Shown here: positions 33,687 to 42,651 of the stretch, piece by piece
Layout: every line of letters starts with the position of its first letter
Position numbering within the stretch: the stretch's first letter is position 1
NCBI GenBank assembly: GCA_038243605.1
Contig: JBBSQX010000008.1
Coordinates: 49,231-113,230 of the forward strand
Length of the DNA: 64,000 nucleotides
DNA from: Terrimesophilobacter sp038243605
GTDB lineage: Bacteria; Actinomycetota; Actinomycetes; Actinomycetales; Microbacteriaceae
Direction: 5' to 3'
Translations under genes and position numbers: made by a program
The notes under the pieces: generated by a model
The model's database searches: none
Told to the model about the DNA's origin: nothing
Seen by the model: the letters and a program-made list of their open reading frames with translations, nothing else

Positions 33687-34421
33687 TTAGGGCGAGGCGC
33701 GGCCGGTGACATCGGATCCAGTAACTGTGGACCCTATTGCAGAGTCGGAGTTTGCCGGGTCGGTGTTGGCAGCGTCAGCAGCGTCAGTAGCGTCAGTAGC
33801 GTCAGCGTTTGTCAGCTTTTCGGCGATGAGTGCGGCGAGGTCTTCGTCGATGAAGGCGCGCAACCGGTCGTCGCGGTTGCGTTCGTACTCTTCGTCGATG
33901 GCAAAGTATTCAACATCGAGGTTGTGTTCGATGTTTGCCGCGATCTCCCGCCAGGCGTCACGCCGTGCGCGCTCGACGACCTCCGTGAGATAGGTTTCGT
34001 CGGTGCTTTGTTCTCGCAGTCGTTGCGATACTTCGAGTGAAACTACTCGACGATGTTCCATGTTTGCTACGTCGCTGAAGCTGTAGCCCTGGCGGTCTTT
34101 CTTGCTGTCGGGGTTTTGGCGAAACTTCTGAATGAGCGTGTCAAGGTTCTCTGCGTCGGTGTCGGATTCGCTGGCCAACAGTTCGAGTGCGGCACGTGCA
34201 TCGTCTCGTGACTGCTCGATGAACCACGGCTGCTTGTCGGCAAGGATCTTCTTGATGAACCGGTTCTTGACCGCCATCCGACTCGCATATTCGGTGAGCA
34301 TGAGGCCGTCTTCGGTTGCTTCGGCAACAGTTACGAACGATTTGGGTGGGAGCAAGGCTTCATCGAAGGCCTTGGATTCACGGCCACGTTTGCGGCGTCG
34401 ACTGGCACGACGAAACAACAT
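33687..34421 (-). CDS. Hypothetical soluble, charged protein
   Basis: 244 residues, no recognised domain. It starts with a very basic run (RRASRRRKRGRESK), followed by a helix-rich, strongly charged middle (LLPPKSFVTVAEATEDGLML, YSFSDVANMEHRRVVSLEVSQRL). The C-terminal ~35 residues are a low-complexity Asp-Ala-Thr tail encoded by 9-bp repeats. No membrane segment or signal peptide. First gene of the accessory patch next to the phosphodiesterase. Function unknown. Confidence 0.7.
   Translation of the reverse strand: MLFRRASRRRKRGRESKAFDEALLPPKSFVTVAEATEDGLMLTEYASRMAVKNRFIKKILADKQPWFIEQSRDDARAALELLASESDTDAENLDTLIQKFRQNPDSKKDRQGYSFSDVANMEHRRVVSLEVSQRLREQSTDETYLTEVVERARRDAWREIAANIEHNLDVEYFAIDEEYERNRDDRLRAFIDEDLAALIAEKLTNADATDATDAADAANTDPANSDSAIGSTVTGSDVTGRASP
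33771..33806. repeat. Four tandem 9-bp repeats in the hypothetical gene
   Basis: Unit AGCGTCAG(C/T) repeated four times on the plus strand. It encodes the Thr-Asp-Ala run of the preceding protein's tail. In-frame, so copy-number change would only vary the tail. Confidence 0.85.
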
Positions 34422-34687
34422 TTTTGTCTACAATTCCCTTCTCTACGACGGTCTCAGCGCGACCTCTCTAAGGTTAGTTCGTTGGCTGCGAGGAAACACC
34501 CGCTGCCGTTACCTTCATCCGTCCGAGTCCATGCTCGTCAGCCGCATGATCCTCGCTTACCTGCGCTAATACCGCCCTGACGAGGAGAAAACCGAGACGA
34601 GCTTTACTGGGCGAGCATGCGCGGTACGTCGCCAGACATCACGCTGCTGCTGCAATCCACCGAGGACAATCTCGTGGCCAGACACCA
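34422..34687. other. Gap in accessory patch with a possible gene remnant
   Basis: About 265 bases. On the plus strand, 34581-34691 reads, without a start codon, a protein-like stretch (DELYWASMRGTSPDITLLL..., ending VARHH and a stop) after an in-frame stop at 34578. This may be the decayed 3' end of a lost gene. The family was not recognised. Confidence 0.3.
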
Positions 34688-35332
34688 CTAATTGGAGCCC
34701 CCGTGCTCACGGTTGAGTTCTTGCAGGTCAGCCGAGCAATCGACGTATCGCTGGTCCCCTGTGCGTTCGAGAACCACGACCCCGTTCACTTCAACGGCGC
34801 AACTGATCAATTGAGGGCCGAGGTTGTTTTGTGCTATTCCGGCGTGGAACTGAAACGCATTAAGGTTCGTGGTGAAAGACGTCGTGAACTCGTCGGTAGC
34901 CTCGACGGTGGCTACCGTCGCTTTGGATGCGCCGGCGCGGACGGGTTCGGTGTACGACACAGTGAAGTCACCGTCTGCGTGCACACGCAGTTCGATCTGC
35001 AGGTCAGCTCGCGGAGGAGCCACGTCGGACTGAGCCATTCCTCCGGCGATCGTCGTCAAGGCGATCACCGCTGGCATCACCATCGCGATCACGCTGAGCA
35101 GCACACGCGCATCGGTGTATAGCGGACTTTTGCCTGCCCGCCGTGCAGCGATGATACCCATGGCGAAGGCGGCAATTCCGAGCACAAGGCCGGGGACCCA
35201 GAGGCGCAGCCAGAACACGCCAACGATCGACAGAACCAAGGAGGCTCCCAAGAGAATCCATGCGATCGATGATGGGGTCCGGCTCGGCTTTCGCCCCTGT
35301 TGGGGACTAGGCACGTTGCCTTGATCGCTCAT
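34688..35332 (-). CDS. Membrane-anchored protein with MmpS-like exported domain
   Basis: 214 residues. Two close hydrophobic segments (~23-60, with WVPGLVLGIAAFAMGIIAARRAGKSP split by a small loop) and another near 78-97 resemble DUF4190. The outside part (~105-214) has the pattern of MmpS-like proteins: a strand with FTVSYTEPV, a central FTTSFTTNL, NLGPQLISCAVEVNGVVV and a final cysteine in RYVDCSADL, so a Cys-Cys disulfide is likely. MmpS-like proteins partner with lipid or siderophore exporters in mycobacteria, but no exporter is beside it here. Confidence 0.6.
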   Translation of the reverse strand: MSDQGNVPSPQQGRKPSRTPSSIAWILLGASLVLSIVGVFWLRLWVPGLVLGIAAFAMGIIAARRAGKSPLYTDARVLLSVIAMVMPAVIALTTIAGGMAQSDVAPPRADLQIELRVHADGDFTVSYTEPVRAGASKATVATVEATDEFTTSFTTNLNAFQFHAGIAQNNLGPQLISCAVEVNGVVVLERTGDQRYVDCSADLQELNREHGGSN

Positions 35333-35386
35333 CGTTACCTTCCACTAAAATCACGCATTGCACGCGTCGCATATATTCGCACGATA

Positions 35387-35896
35387 TCAGCGGTAGTGGA
35401 GAGATGATTCTGAACGCTGGGCTTCGTCTGTGGCGACGAACACGAAACCAAACCCTTCGCGGACTATCGCCATGAACGACTGCGTCATGAACTTCGTGGT
35501 GGAAACGAAAGTTATCGACACTCGATCGGGGGACTGCGATCCCCCGTCGGGAGCCACGACCGCTGAGCTGACGCGCAACGACTGCGTGAACTCTTCGGGC
35601 GTCAAGTCGCCGACGGGATCGAGGGCGCTGAGCGTGCCGTAAATCTGGCCGGGAATAGAGTGTGGATCAGACACTTCCAGGAGAATCGTGGCACGCACCC
35701 GCTCGTCGAGCTGATCGAAGTAATCTAGCGCCGCATCTGCTTGGTCAAGTTGCTCCTGCCGAAGATGCGGAGGGTCAGCGATGAGCAAGCTCACGTCTAA
35801 TGCGCGGTTTTCCTTGGTGTTGATCGTTGCGGTCGTGGCGGCGTCGCCCAAAGCGCTCGGATCGATGATCCCAAAGTATCGACTTGTGAGAGTCAT
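35387..35896 (-). CDS. Acidic small protein, DUF2004-like, coupled to the 450-aa gene
   Basis: 169 residues, no signal peptide. The pattern YFGIIDPSAL, then LDVSLLIADPPHL and ALDYFDQLDERVRATILLE, recalls DUF2004-type proteins; this is from memory and not checked. The second half is a beta-rich domain (RVSITFVSTTKFM, GFGFVFVATDE). Its ATG overlaps the stop of the preceding 450-residue gene as ATGA, so the two are made together. A stand-alone small soluble protein tightly coupled to a larger one is typical of immunity or chaperone partners. Confidence 0.65.
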   Translation of the reverse strand: MTLTSRYFGIIDPSALGDAATTATINTKENRALDVSLLIADPPHLRQEQLDQADAALDYFDQLDERVRATILLEVSDPHSIPGQIYGTLSALDPVGDLTPEEFTQSLRVSSAVVAPDGGSQSPDRVSITFVSTTKFMTQSFMAIVREGFGFVFVATDEAQRSESSLHYR

Positions 35897-37245
35897 GAAC
35901 CCAACCCCATCGTTTCCAGCTCACGAAGTAAAGCTTCTGCTACCGCCTTTGCCCCATCTTCACTCGCGAACAGGTCATTTGCTGTCGCCTCAAGAAGTGC
36001 ACGTCCACGCTCGTACTCATTGTGTGTTGACTTAAGGCAGCGCGAGATTACGTCGTGGAGTTCAATGATCTGCGAATATGGACCAGTTCTGCCTAAACCC
36101 ACTTCACTGTCACGACGCAAAAAGTCGTCACTCGGCTGCCTGCTCAGTGCGGTGCTCGCTGAAGCCATCACCGCGAGCAATCGATTCATGTTGAGAAGCA
36201 CGGTATCTGCTTCACTTTGCTCAATGGCTATGGTGTCGTCTGACGAAAAATCTCGCAACGAATACGCATCGAGATTGAAGGCCTCGAAGTTGAAGGAAAT
36301 GAGCGCGCTCGTCGACGACACCATTGCTCGAATAGAGTGCTCCTGTTCGGTGATGACATAGTTGAGAGCGCTGGATGCCGACTCAAGCGACGCCATGATT
36401 GACTCGTAGCTATCGGTTGAAATATCGATAGTTTTGTTTAAACTCTCGACAGCGCTCGCCGCGGTTTTTGCAAAGCCGATCATGGTGACGATGGGAGCCG
36501 CCGTCCCGGCGCTGGCGACGATAGTCACAACCCCAGCCACCGCCGCCACCACACCCAATGCGATGTCACGGACCTGATCGGAACTCTGTTTCGCCTTGGT
36601 GCGGAACGCATTTCGCACGCTCTCACATATGTCAACCGCGTCCTGCTGTGCCGCCGGCCAGATGGCTTCCTCGGCGGCGTATGCAGTCTGCAGAATCGCC
36701 GCCGCAGCGCCGGTGCCCCCGATTACCTTCGCAAACTGTGCATCGTATTTGTCGAGAAAAGGTGCCTTGAACGATCCACGAAAATTGCTTACAACCGTGT
36801 TGCTAATTGTGTCGATTGACTTAGCGACCTCACCGTCGGCGATCGCGGCACCGCCCGACGCGGCGGCTCCGAACTGTACTGCAACCGAACCTACTGAAGT
36901 GCGAACACTCGATGCGCCTGCCCCCGAAGGAAGCCCAACCCACTTATCGGTCGCCGCCGAGATCCTCGCTCGAATGTTATCGAAGGTGGGAGCCATGGAA
37001 TCATTGCCAACGGCAATCCGCTCGCCACCGCCGACACCATCCTCGGTCGGGCGTCTGTACCAACTCGGAATCACACCCCACAGCGCATAGCGATCGTCAT
37101 ATTCGTAATCGGGAATCCAGCCTTGCTGTCCCATGAAAGCGTCAATCGCTGCGCGTTTCATATGGCCGATGTATGGTTCAATTTTGCTGTAGTTCGCCAA
37201 AAGCCAGCCTCCGGAAGTGTCGATTTCAAGATACATGGGGTTCAC
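35893..37245 (-). CDS. Hypothetical 450-aa helical protein with central hydrophobic hairpin
   Basis: 450 residues, no signal peptide. N-terminal ~65 residues are Trp/Tyr-rich (WLLANYSKIEPYIG, ALWGVIPSWYRRP). Then comes a Ser/Ala-rich region, long helices, and a 30-residue hydrophobic segment at about 227-258 (IALGVVAAVAGVVTIVASAG). Helical, Ser-rich sequence continues to the end. This layout occurs in alpha-helical pore-forming toxins and in ESX/LXG-type secreted proteins, but no diagnostic motif decides between them. Start is the GTG at 37245 or the ATG at 37236. It lies in a non-conserved patch between dprA and the phosphodiesterase. Confidence 0.6.
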   Translation of the reverse strand: MNPMYLEIDTSGGWLLANYSKIEPYIGHMKRAAIDAFMGQQGWIPDYEYDDRYALWGVIPSWYRRPTEDGVGGGERIAVGNDSMAPTFDNIRARISAATDKWVGLPSGAGASSVRTSVGSVAVQFGAAASGGAAIADGEVAKSIDTISNTVVSNFRGSFKAPFLDKYDAQFAKVIGGTGAAAAILQTAYAAEEAIWPAAQQDAVDICESVRNAFRTKAKQSSDQVRDIALGVVAAVAGVVTIVASAGTAAPIVTMIGFAKTAASAVESLNKTIDISTDSYESIMASLESASSALNYVITEQEHSIRAMVSSTSALISFNFEAFNLDAYSLRDFSSDDTIAIEQSEADTVLLNMNRLLAVMASASTALSRQPSDDFLRRDSEVGLGRTGPYSQIIELHDVISRCLKSTHNEYERGRALLEATANDLFASEDGAKAVAEALLRELETMGLGS

Positions 37246-37310
37246 TCGGAGAACAACACTCCCGCACGCGTGAGAATGGGCAGCGCGGCACGCGATTGGT
37301 CTGCACTAGG

Positions 37311-37330
37311 CTTCGCTTCGCTTCGCTTCG
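37311..37330. repeat. Four tandem CTTCG pentamers
   Basis: Perfect 5-bp repeat in the 100-base gap between dprA and the accessory patch, 15 bases past the dprA stop (minus strand). No function is visible. Confidence 0.8.
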
Positions 37331-37345
37331 ACTATCAAAAGCCTT

Positions 37346-38635
37346 TCACTCCTCGCGCGAGGTGGTCGCTTTTGGAGAAGCAGAAATAGCGGCCACCTTC
37401 ACCCAGCCGGACGGGCGCTCTGCCACCGCGCCATCGAGTTGCATAGCTCCGAGCAATCCCTGAACGGAGGCGACCGAGAGTCCAGACCTCGCCGCAATAT
37501 CGTCGACAGTGCGGGCGGATCGCGTGCTCAGCGCATCGGCAATTCGGACGTTTCGCGAACTCGGCCCCACCGCTCCGCTTCCACCCGCTGCGCCAGCCGC
37601 CCCAACTTCAGGGTCGATACCATGACGTGATTCATTCGCGGTTCCACGCGGTGCCAACTCGGCCATCTCGTCGGCGTTGGTCACACACACCGCATCGAAT
37701 TCACGGATGAGACGATGACATCCTGCGGAGGCCGCACTCGTCACTGGCCCAGGAACGGCACCGAGTGGTCGCCCCAATGCTGCGACATGTCCGGCGGTGT
37801 TGAGCGAACCAGAGCGCCACCCCGCTTCTAACACCACCGTGGCCTGGCTCATGGCAGCAATGAGTCTGTTTCTTTGCAAAAATCGCCATTTTGTTGGCGC
37901 TGCGCCGCAGGGAAGCTCCGAGACCACTGCGCCTTCCTCCACGATGCGGTTAAGGAGTGCCTCATGCCCGCTCGGATAAAAACGATCAACACCACCAGCC
38001 AATACGGCGATCGTTTGGCCGGAGCTCGCGAGCGCTGCACGGTGAGCCATTCCGTCGATTCCGTATGCGGCCCCAGACACGATCGTGTATCCACGATCAA
38101 CAAGCCCAGCGGATGCCTCCATTGCAACATGTTCCCCGTACCCGGTGGCGGCTCGCGCCCCCACCAGCGCAATCGAATCGCCGGTGGATGCGAGCGTTGA
38201 CTCGTTGCCTCGCAACCACAGTGCGAGCGGAGCGTGCGGCCCAAGATCATCCAGACCTGCAGGCCACATCGGATCGCCTGGAATCAGCAGCCGCACCGAG
38301 TATCGTGCCGCCTGCGTAAGGGCAAGCAAAGCGACGCGTGATTGGAGTCTGGGTAGCCAGCGCTCAACCGCCTGCTGCACCTCATCATGGGACGCATCGC
38401 CACCAAGTCGTTGCGCAATGGTCTCGCTGCTCGCACGCGTCACAATGGCATCCAAAGCATCAGCGGCGCCGAAAGCCGCCACCAAAATACCGGCGACCCG
38501 ATCGCCCGGCTCCGCAATGCCGGTCCATGCCGCACGAGCGAATCGTTGGCGCAGCCCATCTCCCTCAAGGCTTTCGCCGGCGATTGCTCGCACGAGGGGC
38601 GCAACTTCCGCCTCCTTCAATCCAAGAATGTTCAT
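37346..38635 (-). CDS. dprA: DNA-processing protein A
   Basis: 429 residues from the ATG at 38635, which overlaps the comM stop (ATGA). The Rossmann-like DprA domain is clear: IALVGARAATGYGEHVAMEA, TIVSGAAYGIDGMAHRAAL, IAVLAGGVDRFYPSGHEALL, GAVVSELPCGAAPTKWRFLQRNRLIAAMS. The C-terminal winged helix (TVDDIAARSGLSVASVQGLLGAMQLDG) is present. DprA loads RecA on incoming single strands during transformation. N-terminal SAM-like region at 1-130. Confidence 0.95.
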   Translation of the reverse strand: MNILGLKEAEVAPLVRAIAGESLEGDGLRQRFARAAWTGIAEPGDRVAGILVAAFGAADALDAIVTRASSETIAQRLGGDASHDEVQQAVERWLPRLQSRVALLALTQAARYSVRLLIPGDPMWPAGLDDLGPHAPLALWLRGNESTLASTGDSIALVGARAATGYGEHVAMEASAGLVDRGYTIVSGAAYGIDGMAHRAALASSGQTIAVLAGGVDRFYPSGHEALLNRIVEEGAVVSELPCGAAPTKWRFLQRNRLIAAMSQATVVLEAGWRSGSLNTAGHVAALGRPLGAVPGPVTSAASAGCHRLIREFDAVCVTNADEMAELAPRGTANESRHGIDPEVGAAGAAGGSGAVGPSSRNVRIADALSTRSARTVDDIAARSGLSVASVQGLLGAMQLDGAVAERPSGWVKVAAISASPKATTSREE

Positions 38636-40167
38636 GACGATAAAGCCTTTCTGAGGTACAGGGCGCGGCCGATGTGGTCGGCGGAGGGTGAGTCGGCGGC
38701 ATCCAAATCGGCAAGTGTCCAACCAACTTTCAGTACCCGGTCGTAGCCGCGCATCGTGATACCGCCGCGTTCAAGAGCGCGGTCGATGGTGGCGGTCACC
38801 ACCCCGCTGAGCCGAGCGTGGGGGCCGCGTAGCCAGTAGCCGGGAACCTGCGAATTCACACTCCACGGTGTTCCCGCAAGCCGTTCAGCGGCACGAGTTC
38901 GTGCTGAGACAACTCTCTTACGCGCTGTGGCGGTCGTGACTCGCACACCGTCATTGGCTAGTTTTAGCTGTGCGCTCGTGATTCTTTGCACGCGCAGCTG
39001 GATGTCGATTCGGTCGAGGAGCGGCCCAGAGAGCCTGCCGAGGTAGCGCCGTCTGGCACTCGGCGTGCACGTGCATTCTGAGTCTCGTGCGCCGTATTGG
39101 CCGCACGGGCAGGGGTTTGCCGCCAGGATGAGCTGGAACCGGCCGGGAAAATGGGCCACAGCATTTGCCCTGTGGATACTGATCACGCCCGACTCGAGCG
39201 GCTGGCGAAGTGCATCCAACACCGAGCTGTTGAACTCTGGTGCCTCATCAAGAAACAGAACTCCACCACTAGCCCTCGCCGCCGCCCCTGGTCGGATCTG
39301 CTTGCTGCCGCCTCCGATAAGCGCCGCTGCCGTCGCCGTATGGTGCGGGGCCTCAAGCGGTGGACGCGTCATCAGTGCAAGCCCAACCGGCAGCCCGCAC
39401 AACGAACGAATTGAGCTCACCTCGAGCGCTGCCGCCGCATCCAAGTCGGGAAGGATGCCAGGAAGCCGGGCAGCGAGCATCGTCTTTCCGGAGCCGGGCG
39501 GGCCAAGAAGAAAGGCGTGGTGCCCACCGGCTGCCGCGACAACCATCGCCTCAACGGCATCTGCGTTACCAATGACATCGGCGAGATCGAGTTGCTCTTC
39601 TTCTGGTTCCACCGGGTGTGCAAGCAGAATCGGTTCGACATCGATGGCGTCAAGGTTTGCGCAATGCCAGATCGCGGCATCCCGCAACGACGCGATTGCC
39701 ACCACGCGAATACCGGGCACGAGTGAGGCCTCTGCCGCATTACCTGTCGGCACCATGATGGTGTCGAACCCGGCAGCTACCGCAGTGGACACGGCGGGCA
39801 AAATTCCGGTGATAGGTCTCAGGCGTCCGTCGAGGCCGAGCTCACCAAGATGCACCACTCGCGCAATCGATTCTGACTCGACGACACCGGCAGCAGCGAG
39901 CGTGGCGAGCGCGATGCCAAGATCAAAGCCGGAACCTTGTTTTGGCAAGGCGGCGGGCGACAGGTTCACGGTGAGTCGCCTGCTGGGTAGGTCGCATCCG
40001 GAGTTTGCTGCTGCCGCAATTACGCGATCGCGCGCCTCGCCGAGCGCGGCATCAGGCAAGCCAATGAGCACAAACTTGGGAAGCTGCGACGAGTAATCCG
40101 CCTCAATCTCGACGATGGCACCCTGCAGCCCGAGCAGCGCAACAGCCTGCGTGCGGCCCACGGTCAT
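38632..40167 (-). CDS. comM: YifB/ComM-family AAA+ ATPase
   Basis: 511 residues. An N-terminal Lon-protease-like domain (1-170) leads to the Mg-chelatase AAA+ module, with Walker A LLGPPGSGKTMLA, Walker B GVLFLDEAPEF, and the sensor/arginine region (LDRIDIQLRV). The C-terminal helicase lid ends with the expected GRALYLRKAL. ComM is a hexameric helicase that promotes branch migration in natural transformation. It starts within the yraN stop (TGATG) and couples into dprA. Confidence 0.95.
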   Translation of the reverse strand: MTVGRTQAVALLGLQGAIVEIEADYSSQLPKFVLIGLPDAALGEARDRVIAAAANSGCDLPSRRLTVNLSPAALPKQGSGFDLGIALATLAAAGVVESESIARVVHLGELGLDGRLRPITGILPAVSTAVAAGFDTIMVPTGNAAEASLVPGIRVVAIASLRDAAIWHCANLDAIDVEPILLAHPVEPEEEQLDLADVIGNADAVEAMVVAAAGGHHAFLLGPPGSGKTMLAARLPGILPDLDAAAALEVSSIRSLCGLPVGLALMTRPPLEAPHHTATAAALIGGGSKQIRPGAAARASGGVLFLDEAPEFNSSVLDALRQPLESGVISIHRANAVAHFPGRFQLILAANPCPCGQYGARDSECTCTPSARRRYLGRLSGPLLDRIDIQLRVQRITSAQLKLANDGVRVTTATARKRVVSARTRAAERLAGTPWSVNSQVPGYWLRGPHARLSGVVTATIDRALERGGITMRGYDRVLKVGWTLADLDAADSPSADHIGRALYLRKALSS

Positions 40168-40595
40168 CAGAACACCCGCCGAAGGTGCTCGATGATGGGT
40201 GCGGCACCTGGGGCGGCGATGACCGAGATTGCGTCGATGCGGATGACACCGCGAGTGCCGCTCTTGCCGCCCACTCCACGACGCAACAGCACACTGTGAT
40301 TCGACCCGCTGCGATCCAACTCATGGCGCTGCGGATGCGACTCACACCACGCGGTCGCCAGTCGCCGCAGGCGCGCAAGCTTCTGAGAGGTGATCGCTTC
40401 GAAGGGGTGCCCGAACGCTGTGCTCGATCGCGTCTTGACCTCGATGAAGACCGTGTCATGGCCATCGCGAGCTACCAGGTCGATCTCGCCGCGAGCGCAC
40501 CGCCAGTTGCGATCTATCACGGTGTAGCCGGCATCCACAAGAAATTTTGCCGCGAGGTCTTCCCCGAGCCTGCCCAAGTCATCTTTTGCCGCCAT
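40167..40595 (-). CDS. YraN family (UPF0102) nuclease-fold protein
   Basis: 142 residues from the ATG at 40595 (MAAKDDLGRLGEDLAAKFL, split). The PD-(D/E)xK motif is visible in RGEIDLVARDG and VFIEVKTR. YraN-type proteins resemble Holliday-junction resolvases and sit beside comM in many genomes; biochemical role unproven. An upstream ATG at 40700 would add 35 unlike residues and is rejected. Confidence 0.92.
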   Translation of the reverse strand: MAAKDDLGRLGEDLAAKFLVDAGYTVIDRNWRCARGEIDLVARDGHDTVFIEVKTRSSTAFGHPFEAITSQKLARLRRLATAWCESHPQRHELDRSGSNHSVLLRRGVGGKSGTRGVIRIDAISVIAAPGAAPIIEHLRRVF

Positions 40596-40713
40596 GGGTA
40601 GAGAATGCCGTGGCGGCGACGCGCGCCGTGCACTTCGCGCCTCAGGAGTGCAACTGAATCTTTCGCAGCTCGTTGTGGACGAGTGGAGAGCGCCGAGCAA
40701 TGCGCTCTATGAC

Positions 40714-41058
40714 TTAGGCGATGTACACCTTGCGCAGCGTCTCGGTGACCGTCCACACGGTGCGCTGGCCTTCGCGCAGGCGACCCACCGATCCGGGGCC
40801 CAGTTCAATCACCGTGTCATCATCGAACGCGACAGTGGCCGCGCCGAACAGTACAACGAACATCTCATCAACCTCGACATCAGATGATGCGCCCACCGAG
40901 TGCTCCCACACCCCATATTCGCTTTCTCCGAGCGCACCAAGCTCCGCCGCGCCCACGACAGGTGCCCCGTCAACGATCTGGCTGGCCTCTACCGGCGTGT
41001 ACTCCAACTCAATTGCGGCGGCAGCAACAAAGTCGACACCCGAATAACACGTCGTCAT
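40714..41058 (-). CDS. Cupin-like small protein
   Basis: 114 residues. The single-domain cupin pattern is present: GVWEHSVGASSDVEVDEMFVVLFGAATVAFDD with the conserved Glu, then ELGPGSVGRLREGQRTVWTV, the second cupin box. The usual His cluster is thin, so metal binding is uncertain. The neighbour on the same strand is an FAD amine oxidase, 102 bases upstream. Such cupins often accompany polyamine or amino-acid catabolic enzymes. Confidence 0.8.
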   Translation of the reverse strand: MTTCYSGVDFVAAAAIELEYTPVEASQIVDGAPVVGAAELGALGESEYGVWEHSVGASSDVEVDEMFVVLFGAATVAFDDDTVIELGPGSVGRLREGQRTVWTVTETLRKVYIA

Positions 41059-41160
41059 GACGTAACCCCTCTCACGAACCGGCCCCCATCACGCCATACG
41101 AAGCACGCCACACGAAACACGAAACCTCACGCGATAACGCCACATACTCGACAGCCCCGC

Positions 41161-42579
41161 TCACGAGTCAAACCCAAGCCCGAGCGCATCCAGTGAGCGC
41201 AGAATCCAGTTTCGCTTGCCCTTGTTGTGGTCGGCCCTGTTCATCGCCCAACGCGAGACCTCGACGCCGATCCACGCAATCGGATCTGGGGGGAACGGGA
41301 TAGGAAGTGACTTCACCATTTTGAGTTCAGTGCGCTCCGTGGTGAGACCCCACAGCTGATCGAGCATCACGTTCGCGGCGAAGCGGGTGCCGGCGACTCC
41401 GAGCCCTGTGAACCCCGCGGCATGGGCCACGCGGCCCCCACGAGCATGCCCGAAGAACGCGGTGAACCGGCTGCAGGTGTCAATCACGCCGGCCCAGCGG
41501 TGGGTGAACTTCACTCCCTCAAGCTGCGGAAACGTGGTGAAGAAGTGGCTCGCGAGCAACCGGTGGGATGCAGGTCGATCCTCGTACTGTGGTTTGATCT
41601 TGCCGCCGAAGTGGTAGATCGCGTCGTAACCACCGAAGAGGATGCGGTTATCTTTTGACAGTCGATAGTAGTGAAACTGGTTGGCCAGATCACTGACGCC
41701 CTGCCGCCCCTTCCACCCGATCGACTTCAGTTGCTTATCTGTGAGCGGCTCTGTCATGAGCACGTAGTCGTACACGGGCACGGTATGCCAGCGGTAGCGC
41801 TTCAGCAGCGACGTGAACGCGTTCGTCGCGAGCGCCACCCGCGTGGCCCGAATGTTTCCGGTCACAAGCCTCACCGTCACCGCGCCCCTAAGTTTGCTCG
41901 AAAGCTTGCGCACGGGCGAGTTCTCAAAAATGTCGACGCCGGCCTCGTGGCACACGCGCGCGAGCTCCTGGGCAAGCTTGCCTGGGTGCACCATTGCCGT
42001 GTCGCGTTCGGACCAGAGCCCGGCGAGATAGGTGGGAGAAGCAATCACTTTCTGCATCTGTTTCTCGTTGAAAAACTTCAGGTCTTCACCGTCTTTGTCA
42101 GCCTCGAGCTCCGCAACCTGGTGCGGCTCAATAGCTACCGCGATGGCGCCCGTGCGCTCGAAGTCGCACTCAAGGCCAAGCTCCGTCACCGCCTGCTCAA
42201 TCTCGTCGAGGTTCTGCAATCCGAGCCGCTCTAACAGCGCAAGTTCGTCAGGAAAACGACGCTCGCCGTTCTTCTCACCGTGCGTGAGAGTGGCCTCGCA
42301 GAACCCGCCATTGCGGCCGGATGCTGCCCATCCGATCGACTGCGCCTCCACGAGAGCGACACGGGTAGAGGCATCACGCTGCTTCGCCATGAGCGCGGTC
42401 CACAACCCTGCGAATCCACCGCCAACAACAACGAGGTCGTACTCGTGCTCACCACTGAATTGCGGCCACGTGCGCGCCTTCACGTCATCAAGCCAGAACG
42501 GCGCGAGCACAGACTCTGCGAGTGACTCCTCGATAACACTTTCTTCGGGAACGGAACGCTCGAAGACGGTGGTGTGCAC
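41161..42579 (-). CDS. FAD-dependent amine/amino-acid oxidoreductase (PuuB-like)
   Basis: 472 residues, GTG start. A DAO-type fold: the dinucleotide motif VVGGGFAGLWTALMA near 50-64, the ARG-rich second block SIGWAASGRNGGF (FAD), and a C-terminal GGRVAHAAGFTGLGVAGT segment. The closest recognisable group is the gamma-glutamylputrescine oxidase type, which oxidises amines to aldehydes with hydrogen peroxide. The substrate here is unproven. It sits between the conserved DUF2469-rnhB genes and a cupin. Confidence 0.88.
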   Translation of the reverse strand: MHTTVFERSVPEESVIEESLAESVLAPFWLDDVKARTWPQFSGEHEYDLVVVGGGFAGLWTALMAKQRDASTRVALVEAQSIGWAASGRNGGFCEATLTHGEKNGERRFPDELALLERLGLQNLDEIEQAVTELGLECDFERTGAIAVAIEPHQVAELEADKDGEDLKFFNEKQMQKVIASPTYLAGLWSERDTAMVHPGKLAQELARVCHEAGVDIFENSPVRKLSSKLRGAVTVRLVTGNIRATRVALATNAFTSLLKRYRWHTVPVYDYVLMTEPLTDKQLKSIGWKGRQGVSDLANQFHYYRLSKDNRILFGGYDAIYHFGGKIKPQYEDRPASHRLLASHFFTTFPQLEGVKFTHRWAGVIDTCSRFTAFFGHARGGRVAHAAGFTGLGVAGTRFAANVMLDQLWGLTTERTELKMVKSLPIPFPPDPIAWIGVEVSRWAMNRADHNKGKRNWILRSLDALGLGFDS

Positions 42580-42651
42580 GGGAGACTTCCTTAGTCTGAG
42601 GGTGGGGTCACGCGGGGCCCTGTGCTCACCGCGAGGGGATGGGGTACACGG

